A stretch of 64,000 nt of DNA from WQXF01 sp031553615. GTDB lineage: Bacteria; Bacillota; Clostridia; Christensenellales; Aristaeellaceae. A program made the position numbers and the translations under genes. Below, one piece after another: positions 56,300 to 64,000 of the stretch (its first letter is position 1; each line of letters begins with the position of its first letter). Where the stretch lies: positions 3,025 to 67,024 of the forward strand of contig JAVBLJ010000017.1 of assembly GCA_031553615.1 (NCBI GenBank), given 5' to 3'. The notes below the pieces were generated by a model. That model searched no databases, was not told where the DNA came from, and was given only the letters and a program-made list of their open reading frames with translations.

Positions 56300-57424
56300 C
56301 TATGCTTCCGCCATCCACAGGCGTGAATCGGTGCCGCGCAGCTTGCACAAGGCTTCCACAAAGAAATAGTCACCGTAAAGAATATTCACATGCCGGCCCG
56401 CCCCGTCGTCGTGGTAGGAAGCCGTACATTTTTGTAATATACCCGGGCTGTTTTCCGACCAGTCCGCACAAAGGGCATCCATGGCCTGCAGCATACGCAA
56501 TGCGGCCGCGCGGTATTTCGCGCCCGCCTCGCCGCCCACAGCCTCCGCCAAATCCAGCAGCCCGCTGGCCGCGCAGGCCGAGGCAATGTTATCAAAGCGC
56601 TCCTCCTCTGGCGGTTGGGAGAAATCACAATCCGTCAGTCCATCCGGGCGAATGTGGGCAATAAAGTAATCCGCCACCCGACGGGCGGCCTCCAAATCCC
56701 TGCATTCGCCGCCGTTGCGGTAATTTAGCGTAAAGCCATGGAGCGCCCAGGCCTGCCCTCTGGACCAGCTTGAGCCCACGCTATACCCTTGTCCGCGAGG
56801 CTTTTCCAGCGGTGCGCCGGTAACTGGATCGAAAATGACAATATGGTGACAGCTGCCGTCCTCCCGAATGAATTCCCGCAGCGTTGTGTCCGCGTGGATG
56901 CGCGCTATCTTGGCAAAGCGAGGATCCCCGGTTTGCTTGCTGGCCCAATGCAACAGGTTTAGGTTCATCATGCAATCAATGATCGTCCAGCCCGGCCTGC
57001 CTCCATTCCAAGCGCAAATAAACCCTGCCGGATTGAAACGCCCGGCCAGTAAGTTGGCGGCGTGGAGCGTGTGCGCAAAGGCCGCCTTGTCGCCGGTAAA
57101 ACGATGGTGTGCACCGGCGGAAAGCATGTACATGAAGCCCACGTCGTGATTCAGCAACTCAAAGCTGAGCAACTCCTGCACCAGAAGAGCCTCCACCCGC
57201 AGCGCTTCCTGCCGGAAGGTCTGCTCCTGGGTAGCCCCGTACAGCTCCCACATCAGCCCTGGCCAGAACCCTCCCGTCCACCAACTGTTTCCATCAAAAG
57301 GAGCGGGAACCCATCGGCCATTCTCGCTTTGATAGGGAATCACATCCTGCCTCTCAGCTAGCATGGCGGAGCGCAGGAATTTTTGAACGGTTTTTCGAAA
57401 AATGTCTTCGAGCCATTCTTGCAT
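56300..57424 (-). CDS. GH88-family unsaturated glucuronyl hydrolase
   Basis: A 374-residue alpha/alpha-barrel enzyme. WWTGGFWPGLMWELYGAT, HDVGFMYMLSAG with the first catalytic Asp, GWTIIDCMMNLNLLHWAS with the second Asp, GYSVGSSWSRGQAWALHGF and ILYGDYFFVEALCKL are family motifs. It releases the unsaturated uronic acid left by polysaccharide lyases (heparinoid, chondroitin, hyaluronan or rhamnogalacturonan). It is intact, unlike its accessory neighbours. With the sulfatase 6 kb away it suggests use of sulfated glycans. Confidence 0.92.
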   Translation of the reverse strand: MQEWLEDIFRKTVQKFLRSAMLAERQDVIPYQSENGRWVPAPFDGNSWWTGGFWPGLMWELYGATQEQTFRQEALRVEALLVQELLSFELLNHDVGFMYMLSAGAHHRFTGDKAAFAHTLHAANLLAGRFNPAGFICAWNGGRPGWTIIDCMMNLNLLHWASKQTGDPRFAKIARIHADTTLREFIREDGSCHHIVIFDPVTGAPLEKPRGQGYSVGSSWSRGQAWALHGFTLNYRNGGECRDLEAARRVADYFIAHIRPDGLTDCDFSQPPEEERFDNIASACAASGLLDLAEAVGGEAGAKYRAAALRMLQAMDALCADWSENSPGILQKCTASYHDDGAGRHVNILYGDYFFVEALCKLRGTDSRLWMAEA

Positions 57425-57600
57425 ATTCTATTACCTCTAAAGAGATATTTTCCCACACGGTTCTTTCTCCATTGCCAGTGCCCAGTACCGCAGATATCAA
57501 CACCGTATCGCCGGGGGCAATAGCGGCTGTAAGCGTGGGCAAAAAGGTCAGCTTTCAGCCGGAACGGCAGAAACCCATCCGATATCACTGCAAGCGCGGC
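57425..57600 (-). pseudogene. Possible C-terminal coding remnant upstream of GH88
   Basis: In one minus frame LTFLPTLTAAIAPGDTVLIS and AVLGTGNGERTVWENISLEVI look protein-like and run into the GH88 start. A stop codon lies just upstream at about 57555. Family unknown; weak. Confidence 0.3.
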
Positions 57601-57607
57601 TCTTTAT

Positions 57608-57643
57608 GAAAAAAGCCTGGCTCCCGCAAAGCGGTGCCAGGCT
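57608..57643 (-). terminator. Strong terminator after the chagasin-like gene
   Basis: On the minus strand AGCCTGGC pairs with GCCAGGCT around an inner CCGC/GCGG stem, followed by TTTTTT. Confidence 0.9.
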
Positions 57644-57673
57644 CTCGCTATCGCTTTTTGTTGCGCCTGGCGG

Positions 57674-58108
57674 CTACTCCACCACGATCGTGTAGGTGAT
57701 CAGCGTATCCTCGGCGCTGTCCTCCATCCAGGAGCGCTTGTAGCGGAAGGTAATCTCGCTCTCCCCCAGGGTCAGTGCGCGAATGTAGTAATGCTGCATA
57801 CCGCCGGAGCCGACCATGCCGGCCTCTGCAGGGGATACCTCGTACCCTTCGGCGACCACGGTGGCGATGGTCTCATCGGCAATCGCATAGAACCACCCAT
57901 ACCCCGTGGTGGCGTTCGCATCCAGCGTGATATGGATGACGTCGCCCACCTGAATCGCCAAATCCCCCTCCGTCAGCTCCAAATCCTCGCAGGTGACGAG
58001 CTCGACCTTTTCGTTCGCCTGATACTCACCTTCCGTCGAATCCGCCAGAGCGGGCACCAAGCTCAGCATCACCAGGGCCGCTAGCACCATTGATAGCAGT
58101 CTCCGCAT
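57674..58108 (-). CDS. Exported chagasin-type (I42) protease inhibitor
   Basis: A 144-residue protein with a signal peptide (residues 1-22). ITLDANATTGYGWFYAI matches the NPTTGYxW loop, VGSGGMQHYYIRALTLGESEITF the GxGG loop, and RYKRSWMEDS the RPW loop of chagasin-family cysteine protease inhibitors. It may block host or neighbouring papain-like proteases, or its own. Follows the methyltransferase by 58 bases. Confidence 0.8.
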   Translation of the reverse strand: MRRLLSMVLAALVMLSLVPALADSTEGEYQANEKVELVTCEDLELTEGDLAIQVGDVIHITLDANATTGYGWFYAIADETIATVVAEGYEVSPAEAGMVGSGGMQHYYIRALTLGESEITFRYKRSWMEDSAEDTLITYTIVVE

Positions 58109-58166
58109 CGTTCATTCCTCCTCAGAAATATTTCGCCCCCCCCGAAGGTTCGTTCGAGGGCATGCA

Positions 58167-58766
58167 CTACGGTTTCCAGCAGATCGCAATGGAACGCAGT
58201 CCGGCGAGGTGCTGGGTGCTCGTGCTCACAAACCCGGCGCGATGTATATAGTCGAGCAACTGTTTTGTGGATAGGATGGGTGCACTCTCCTCCGTTTCGT
58301 CGACCAGGAAGCGGTTCGCGAGGCTGCGCAACGGCTGCGCCATCCACGGCACCGCCAGCAGGAATTGACCACCCGGCTTTAGCACCCGAAAAACCTCAGA
58401 AAGCGTGGTATTCAAATCCCGCATGGCCGGGACCGAAAGCAGGCAAAACACCACATCGAAACACTGGTTTAGCCAAGGGAAATCGTCGAGCTCGGCGTAC
58501 ATGATGTCGGCCTGCGGCACCCGATAACGCGCCGTGCGCGCCAGTTGCGGCGAAGCACAAATGCCCGCCAGCCCAACCTCCGGGGAGTTTTCGCCAATGC
58601 GGCGCAGTAGCTCGCCATCGCCGCCGGCAATATCCAGCAGCATATCCTGGGGATAGAGAACCGCGAGCTGCAGCGCGCGCTTCCAGACCAACTCTGTGAG
58701 CCAATCCGCCCGCCGGCCCCTGATTGGCAGGCCGGACATCGCAGCCATCTTGGCCCTCTCCTCCAT
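58167..58766 (-). CDS. Class I SAM-dependent methyltransferase
   Basis: A 199-residue Rossmann methyltransferase: MLLDIAGGDGELLRRIGE is motif I, FDVVFCLLSVPAM motif IV, and EVFRVLKPGGQFLLAVPW motif V/VI. It is of the Methyltransf_11 type (ubiE-like). Substrate unknown. AAGGAGATGAAGGG precedes the ATG. Confidence 0.85.
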   Translation of the reverse strand: MEERAKMAAMSGLPIRGRRADWLTELVWKRALQLAVLYPQDMLLDIAGGDGELLRRIGENSPEVGLAGICASPQLARTARYRVPQADIMYAELDDFPWLNQCFDVVFCLLSVPAMRDLNTTLSEVFRVLKPGGQFLLAVPWMAQPLRSLANRFLVDETEESAPILSTKQLLDYIHRAGFVSTSTQHLAGLRSIAICWKP

Positions 58767-58885
58767 CCCTTCATCTCCTTATAGCATCGAGCGCGCCCGG
58801 TGCTCTTGTGTAGTATAGCATATTTGCGGCCACAATGCACCGCTTTTTAGTTCAAAGCTTTTGTACCCCGACATCGGTCCGGCCC

Positions 58886-59935
58886 CTACTTCGGCTCATG
58901 CTTTGCGCCAAGCTGTGCAGATGCCCAGCGCGCATGCTCGCGCACCACCGGGTTCTCGCTTTCGCAAAGCGACTGCAGTGCGGCCAGATACTTGCGATCG
59001 CCGCTGTTGCCCGCCAGCAATGCCACTTGCGCCAAAATACGCTGCGGGCGCGCGTAGTTCTTGCCCACCGCCGTGCCCAGGGCGCTCATCGTCCGGCCAA
59101 ATGTTTCGGCTGGAGCCAGCAGATCATCCAGCTCCAAATCCACCGCTTGCTCCAAGCCCGCCGTCAGCTCTAATGAAGCCGCTTCGGCTGCATGTTGTGC
59201 GGCGCGGTGGTTATTCGGGCAGGCTTGCTGGCACAGGTCGCAGCCCAACAAACGGTTGCCCATCGTAGGGCGAAACGCCTCCGGCACCGGCTTATCGTAA
59301 AGCATGTATGCCCGCAGGCAGCGCGAGGTATCCACCGCCGAAGTACCGTCGAGCGCGCCCACCGGGCAAGCCCGCACACAAGCGCCGCAGCCTTTGCAGG
59401 CGGGATTCAGCGAACCTTCCGCGCTCTTTTTCTCCTCCGCTTGCTCGCACGCGCCGGTGAGCGGGAGCTCCGCATCGGTCACCAGCAGAGCCAGCACGAT
59501 GCGGCTGCCATGCGTCGGCGTTTGAATCAGGCCGTTGGCCCCGTACACGCCCAACCCCGCACGCTGTGCGGCAGGCTTCGCGGGCAAGGAAGGCCGCTCC
59601 ACCGCCTGCCAGCCCCGCGCTCTCAGCCAATCCGCCAATTGGGGCACGCACTGGTGCACGCGCTGCGACGCAAAGTAGTAGGGCGATATGCGCACCTTCG
59701 GGAACTCCCGGCTCGGTATTTCCTGATACGGGTATGCCAGCACAATGATGCGGCGCGCGCAGGGCAATATCTCCTTGGGGTCCGCGCTAAGTGATTGACC
59801 ATGGCCGTCGCCGCGCTGCGCCACCGCCTGCTCCCAGGCCGAAAAGCGCTCCACGCCCGTAACCCAAGCCTGCGCGAAGCCCAATGCCCGCGCCTGCTCG
59901 GCAAATTCGTGCCAAAGTGTCTGCAAATCGGACAC
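58886..59935 (-). CDS. queG: Epoxyqueuosine reductase QueG
   Basis: A 349-residue cobalamin-dependent iron-sulfur enzyme for the last step of queuosine synthesis in tRNA. Two ferredoxin-like clusters are seen: CKGCGACVRACPVGAL and CDLCQQACPNN. ISPYYFASQRVHQCVPQLADWL and AGLGVYGANGLIQTPTHGSRI also match, and HEAT-like helices end the protein. Starts 4 bases after the BIG_2 gene. Confidence 0.9.
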   Translation of the reverse strand: MSDLQTLWHEFAEQARALGFAQAWVTGVERFSAWEQAVAQRGDGHGQSLSADPKEILPCARRIIVLAYPYQEIPSREFPKVRISPYYFASQRVHQCVPQLADWLRARGWQAVERPSLPAKPAAQRAGLGVYGANGLIQTPTHGSRIVLALLVTDAELPLTGACEQAEEKKSAEGSLNPACKGCGACVRACPVGALDGTSAVDTSRCLRAYMLYDKPVPEAFRPTMGNRLLGCDLCQQACPNNHRAAQHAAEAASLELTAGLEQAVDLELDDLLAPAETFGRTMSALGTAVGKNYARPQRILAQVALLAGNSGDRKYLAALQSLCESENPVVREHARWASAQLGAKHEPK

Positions 59936-59939
59936 CGCC

Positions 59940-62045
59940 TTACTCCACGTCCTGGGACAGCACCGTGATCATGCAACGCACGATGAGTCCTTCGCAGGTG
60001 GTGACCGTAATCACCGCCTCGCCCCTCGCTATTGCGGTTACCTCTCCGGCCTCCGAAACCGTCGCAACGGCCGGGTCACTGGATGTCCAAGAGAGCTGCT
60101 CGATGCTGTTCTTGGGCCGCAAGGTAGGCTTCAACGTGTGCTGCTCACCGACGTGGAGCAGAGCCTGCGAATCGGAAAGCGAAATGCTCTCCGCAGGCCG
60201 CAACACCTTGACCGCGCAGGAGGCTTTCACGCCGCTGGTCGTCCGGGCCGTGATCACCGCATTGCCCGGCTTGAGTGCCTTCACCTCGCCGGTCTCCTTA
60301 TTCACTGAAGCGATGCGCGCATTGCTGCTGCTCCACTTGATGGTGTCGCTGGTGGTATCCCAATCCGGCACAGGAATCACGCCCAGTATTCGCGACTGAC
60401 CGGGAAGCGCCGCCCAAACCGAATCGTCGCAATCGGCATCCTTGTACATGGAAAGCGCGGTGGCTGGAACGACCACCTTGACCGACAGCGCAGCCTCGCC
60501 GTCAGGCTTCTCCGATTGCGCGATGACGCGCACCGTTCCCTTGCCGACCGCCGTAACGAATCCGGTGCCCGGGTCGACCGTCGCCACGGCGGTATCCGAG
60601 GAGCTCCAGCGCAGCTTGGCATAGCTGTGCATGGGCGAATAGATGATCGAAGGCTGAAGGGTTTCCCCCGGCTCCAGCGTCACCGGTGGCTTTGTGCCGA
60701 TGCGGAAGGAGAGCGCGGCGCGCTTGTATATTATCACTTGGCTGACTGCAAAATCGCCGTTGGGCGCGGTAACGGTGATCGTCGTTTTGCCGATCTTTCC
60801 CGGCAGCAGGATGCCCTGCTCATCGATCTTGGCAACGCGCTTGTCACCGCTCTTCCAAACAAGCTGATCGTCCTGCACGGAGGGATCGAACACCGTCAGC
60901 GAGGCGCGCAGCGAAACCGCTTCCCCATTCACGCGGATGCCGACCACCGCGCCCTCCGCATCGAAGCGGAGGATGGAAGGTCGGGGCGTGTCCGCGGGTA
61001 CGGGTGCGCTCGTTGGTGCGCTCGTGGGCTCTACTTCGGGTTTTGCTTCGGGTTCGGTATCCGTTTTCGTTCCTAGCTCGGTTTGCGCATCGGCCCGGGG
61101 CGTTGCGGTAGGCGCATCGGCATGGGGCTCCGCCGTGGGCGCGCCGACCGTGCTTCCGGACTGCAGCTCCGGGAAGTCCGGCACCGGCATCGAACGGTCG
61201 ATCAGGGTGCGCGGTAAGCCCGTGTAAGGCGCATACGTGATGCGGGGCGGGGCAGGCGACGGCGTCGCGGTGCTCGGCGGTTGCTCGGTGGCTTCCGGCG
61301 CGCGCACCACCACCTTGCATAGAGCGGACATGCCGCCGCTCGAAAGCGCCACAATCTGCGCGCTGCCCGGCGAAAGCGCAAGCACCTTGCCCGAGCCTTC
61401 GTCAAAGGAAATCACTTCGCCCACTTGGTCCACCCGCCAAGCAATGGTTTCGGTGTGATTCGAGGGCTCTACCGCATAGGCAAGCTTGCCCTCGGCCTGT
61501 GCGCCGCCATCAGCGCGTAGCGTGAGCAGCCCGGTGGAAAGGTTGATGCTGCGCACCGGGCAGGTTACCCGCACCGTGCATTCCGCCTGCAAATCCTGAG
61601 GCCATGAGGGGCTGGATGCCGTTACCGTGATCACCGCGACACCGCTTTGCAGCGCCGTAACGGTCGCCCGCTCGCCGGTATCGGATACCGTGGCCACGTC
61701 AGGCGCGCTCGAAGACCAGTTGTAGGAAACGCGAAGATTCGCTGGCACAGGCGGCACCAAGGAAGCCGCAAGCTCCGCGCGGGACTTCCCCCCCAGCGCC
61801 AGCTGCAGATCGAACTGATCGAGCCGCAGTGAGCGCTCCTCCGTGTCGGGCACGGCGGTCGGCTTCGACGTAGCGGTCATCGGGGCAGCGGTCGCGCGCG
61901 CTGTCGGCTGAACCGTTGGCGCAATGGTTTCGACCGTGTAAATCGGCTCCGAAAGCACCGTATTCTCACGGTCGCCAAAACATGCGGCGGGCACCCAAAC
62001 CATCAGCGAAAGACACAGCAGCGCTACGCCAAGCCTCTTGCGCAT
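59940..62045 (-). CDS. Exported protein with several bacterial Ig-like (BIG_2) domains
   Basis: A 701-residue protein with a signal peptide (residues 1-22) and a Thr/Pro/Ala-rich segment. Repeated BIG_2 domains each have the W-SSxxxVATVxxxG-VTAxxxGxAxITV pattern, for example NWSSSAPDVATVSDTGERAT, RWSSSDTAVATVDPGTGFVT and SWTSSDPAVATVSEAGEVTA. A Glu/Pro/Thr-rich linker near residues 260-370 divides it. No sortase or SLH anchor is seen. Likely surface or matrix protein with a binding or structural role. Confidence 0.85.
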   Translation of the reverse strand: MRKRLGVALLCLSLMVWVPAACFGDRENTVLSEPIYTVETIAPTVQPTARATAAPMTATSKPTAVPDTEERSLRLDQFDLQLALGGKSRAELAASLVPPVPANLRVSYNWSSSAPDVATVSDTGERATVTALQSGVAVITVTASSPSWPQDLQAECTVRVTCPVRSINLSTGLLTLRADGGAQAEGKLAYAVEPSNHTETIAWRVDQVGEVISFDEGSGKVLALSPGSAQIVALSSGGMSALCKVVVRAPEATEQPPSTATPSPAPPRITYAPYTGLPRTLIDRSMPVPDFPELQSGSTVGAPTAEPHADAPTATPRADAQTELGTKTDTEPEAKPEVEPTSAPTSAPVPADTPRPSILRFDAEGAVVGIRVNGEAVSLRASLTVFDPSVQDDQLVWKSGDKRVAKIDEQGILLPGKIGKTTITVTAPNGDFAVSQVIIYKRAALSFRIGTKPPVTLEPGETLQPSIIYSPMHSYAKLRWSSSDTAVATVDPGTGFVTAVGKGTVRVIAQSEKPDGEAALSVKVVVPATALSMYKDADCDDSVWAALPGQSRILGVIPVPDWDTTSDTIKWSSSNARIASVNKETGEVKALKPGNAVITARTTSGVKASCAVKVLRPAESISLSDSQALLHVGEQHTLKPTLRPKNSIEQLSWTSSDPAVATVSEAGEVTAIARGEAVITVTTCEGLIVRCMITVLSQDVE

Positions 62046-62100
62046 GCACTTTCCCCCCTATTCCATCCCCGTACAAACGCGGGACACATATCCACCTTGG

Positions 62101-62106
62101 ATTATA
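62101..62106 (-). promoter_or_regulatory. -10 element before the BIG_2-queG operon
   Basis: TATAAT on the minus strand, 56 bp before the start codon; the -35 (TACACA-like) is weak. Confidence 0.5.
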
Positions 62107-62236
62107 CAATACTCTCCCATTTTTGTGTAGTGTTTTCTGCGTATTTCCGCGAAAAATCACAACCGGCGGTGGTGTTTCCGCCTGGACATACAACATCGTG
62201 GAGTCGTTTCATTATTTTAATATAACATTTTTCGCG

Positions 62237-62262
62237 CAAAAAGACCGGCCCTAAGCCGGTCT
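62237..62262 (-). terminator. Terminator after the sulfatase gene
   Basis: AGACCGGC-TTAGG-GCCGGTCT stem (62242-62262) followed by TTTTTG on the minus strand. Confidence 0.85.
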
Positions 62263-62336
62263 GTGTTGGAAAAACCTGTATGCCTATCACTCGAAAAAAA
62301 TGAACACCCGAATCTGCGTCAGAATCCGCTGCCGAT

Positions 62337-63821
62337 TCAGCACTTATAGCGCACGCTCTCCTTCATGGGCAAGCCTGTGTTGTAATCGAGTTGGCGATAC
62401 TCGCCTGACTCGTTGTCCCGCTGGCGGGTGTATCCATCCACATCCCAGCTGGGTGTCTTGCCGGTGCGCCAGGGCCTGCATTGCCACTGGTAGCCGCGAA
62501 AAGGATCGCGCGTGTCGTTCATCCACGCGATGATGCGGTCGTGCAGCGCATCGCGAACCTGCGCGTACTCCGGGTCGGAAATCCGGTTCACGCACTCGTA
62601 CGGATCCTTTTCCAAATCGTAAAACTCGTCGCCGTCGAGCAAGTGCAGCGCCAACTTGAAGCGGTCGGTCACGATGGCGCGCATCGGCTGGAAGCCGCCG
62701 AATCCATCGTGATCGATCTCGTAGCGGCCAAACTCCACAAACGCTCCCGCATCGGGCTGCGTTTCCTCACCCCGGGCGCGGGGCATCAAGCTCACACCCT
62801 CGAACACCTTGGGCCGGGATAAACCCATATAGTCGAGCACCGTGGCGGGCAGATCGATGTGTGACACGGTGTGAGGATACACGCTGCCCTCCGGACATCC
62901 GCCGCCTGCCAGGATCAGCGGGACGCGCGCGATGTCGTCGCACACGGTCGGGCCTTTGGCATACAGGCAGTGGGACTCCAGTGCATCGCCGTGGTCGGAG
63001 GTGAACACGATGAGCGCATCGGGTGCAACCTGCCGCACCTTCTCCACCACCCGGCCAATCTGGCTATCGATAAAGGAATTGCAGCCAAAGAACAGCGGCC
63101 ACTTGATGCGCAGCGCCTCGCGGTCGCGTTCCCTGCGCTCCCCCGCCCAAAGCTGCAGCGACAGCGGCTTGCCCTCCAGCGTATCGTAATGCGCCGGGGT
63201 CTTGGGCCACTCGTAATCCTTGTACATCGATGCGTACGGTTCCGGGCAAAGCGACGGGCCGTGCGGCTCATCGTAGGATACGACCAGGAAGAAGTCGCCC
63301 TCCTTGGCGCGATCCAAATAGTCCAGCGCACGCTGCGTGCAGCGGTAGCCGAAGGTGAAGCCCTCTTCGATTCCCTTCCCTTCCGTGGCCTCAGCCTGCC
63401 GCGAAAGGAAGCGCTCGTCGTCGGTCAGTTCCTCCAGATAGTTGCGCATATCGTACCACACGGCAGGGTCCCAGCCCTCCGGACACTGACCGTAGCCGAA
63501 GTAATCACCCGCGTCCAGGTGCCACTTGCCGACGTAGGCGCAGGGAATGCCCTGCGCGCTGAGCCGCTGACCCAGCGTCTGCACGTCCGCGCCCAGTGGC
63601 ATGGTGTTGCCCCAACTCCCGTTGGAGTGCGGGTATTGCCCGGTGAACAGCGCCGAGCGCGCAGGCCCGCACACCGGCTGCGTGGTATAGGCGCGCCCGA
63701 ATCGCACGCCGGATTCCGCCAGCGCATCGATGCAGGGGGTGTGCATGGCGGAATTGCCGTAGCAACCCACCATATCAAACCGGGTTGAGTCGGTCATGAT
63801 GAAAACGATCTGTCTTGGCAT
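62337..63821 (-). CDS. Sulfatase, Cys-type (formylglycine)
   Basis: A 494-residue sulfatase. The N-terminal IVFIMTDSTRFDMVGCYGN carries metal-binding Asp11, QPVCGPARSALFTGQ is the CxPxR-x3-TG activation signature (Cys51 to formylglycine), and VFTSDHGDALESH the second metal site. A Cys type in an anaerobe needs an anSME or FGE maturase, not in this window. No signal peptide, so it probably acts in the cytoplasm on imported sulfated sugars. Start at 63821 after AAGGAGCATTGTG; the frame to 63980 runs into the MITE-like element. Confidence 0.9.
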   Translation of the reverse strand: MPRQIVFIMTDSTRFDMVGCYGNSAMHTPCIDALAESGVRFGRAYTTQPVCGPARSALFTGQYPHSNGSWGNTMPLGADVQTLGQRLSAQGIPCAYVGKWHLDAGDYFGYGQCPEGWDPAVWYDMRNYLEELTDDERFLSRQAEATEGKGIEEGFTFGYRCTQRALDYLDRAKEGDFFLVVSYDEPHGPSLCPEPYASMYKDYEWPKTPAHYDTLEGKPLSLQLWAGERRERDREALRIKWPLFFGCNSFIDSQIGRVVEKVRQVAPDALIVFTSDHGDALESHCLYAKGPTVCDDIARVPLILAGGGCPEGSVYPHTVSHIDLPATVLDYMGLSRPKVFEGVSLMPRARGEETQPDAGAFVEFGRYEIDHDGFGGFQPMRAIVTDRFKLALHLLDGDEFYDLEKDPYECVNRISDPEYAQVRDALHDRIIAWMNDTRDPFRGYQWQCRPWRTGKTPSWDVDGYTRQRDNESGEYRQLDYNTGLPMKESVRYKC

Positions 63822-63838
63822 CACAATGCTCCTTCTTA

Positions 63839-63999
63839 TACCAATTCCAAATAGGTTTTGCCAATAAGCCAGCGAGAGATTTTTACGTTCGGCTAGGAGT
63901 CCGAAGGAGGCGTAGCCAGCAGCTACGCTGACCGAGGCACGACAACGCCGATCGGATAAAGATCCGCTGGATTGTGGCAAAACGTTGTTGGAATGGGTA
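63839..63999. mobile_element. MITE-like palindromic element, IS630-type ends
   Basis: About 161 bp between two TA dinucleotides. The ends are imperfect inverted repeats of about 35 bp: TACCAATTCCAAATAGGTTT and, from the other end, TACCCATTCCAACAACGTTT. The interior is also largely palindromic, with a GCGTAGC/GCTACGC hairpin at the centre. No coding capacity. The ends match those of the IS630 relic at 54206. It sits 18 bp upstream of the sulfatase start codon. Confidence 0.75.
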
Positions 64000-64000
64000 T

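Noticed and set aside
63822..63980. N-terminal extension of the sulfatase
   Set aside because: The extension is encoded by the palindromic MITE-like element; the sulfatase fold begins at the ATG at 63821, which has a good ribosome site.

Overview
The window reads as a moderately GC-rich chromosome segment from an anaerobic, endospore-forming member of the Firmicutes (Clostridia-like). The clues are dipicolinate synthase genes (spoVFA/spoVFB), a SpoIVFA/SpoIVFB-like pair, a T-box leader before hisS-aspS, the nadK-argR-recN arrangement, and a complete Rnf complex. No rRNA gene is present, so a genus cannot be named. Almost all genes lie on the minus strand.

Layout. 1-9.6 kb: cell shape and division block, transcribed maf?-mreB-mreC-mreD-mrdA(PBP2)-minD-rodA-spoIVFA-spoIVFB (the last runs off the left edge). 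9.8-14.8 kb (plus strand): radical SAM/PDZ DUF512 protein, der, plsY, xylB. 14.9-21.5 kb: rnfCDGEAB operon, whose RnfG is about three times the usual length and carries four tandem FMN-binding domains. 21.6-24.9 kb: nadK-argR-recN, with an ARG-box-like palindrome over the operon promoter. 25-29.5 kb: trxA, rseC-like, and a T-box-controlled hisS-aspS operon. 29.8-36.3 kb: ftsK/spoIIIE, a DUF3298-type exported protein, spoVFB and spoVFA. 36.7 kb: tRNA-Ser(GGA). 37.3-44.8 kb: a copper (or silver) handling operon made of an HMA-SafE-cupredoxin fusion, a cupredoxin, CopA, a lipoprotein, CopZ and a two-component system.

44.9-57.6 kb is a scarred accessory region: truncated carbohydrate genes (GH35, DUF5107/TPR, DUF5060/DUF4038 hydrolase, sugar permease, mutarotase-like start), an intact IS256-family element with target duplication, an IS630 relic, a sigma-like fragment, an isolated AT-rich aminotransferase and an intact GH88 hydrolase. 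Several abrupt gene junctions show repeated rearrangement. 57.7-63.8 kb: chagasin-like inhibitor, methyltransferase, QueG, a large Ig-like (BIG_2) exported protein and a sulfatase. The right edge holds a roughly 160-bp palindromic MITE-like element whose ends match those of the IS630 relic.

Non-coding signals that stand out: a Rex-like palindrome before rnfC, an ARG box before nadK, the T-box, two diverged copies of a roughly 200-bp intergenic element, and short tandem repeats at four places. All family names come from reading motifs by eye; no database search was run.
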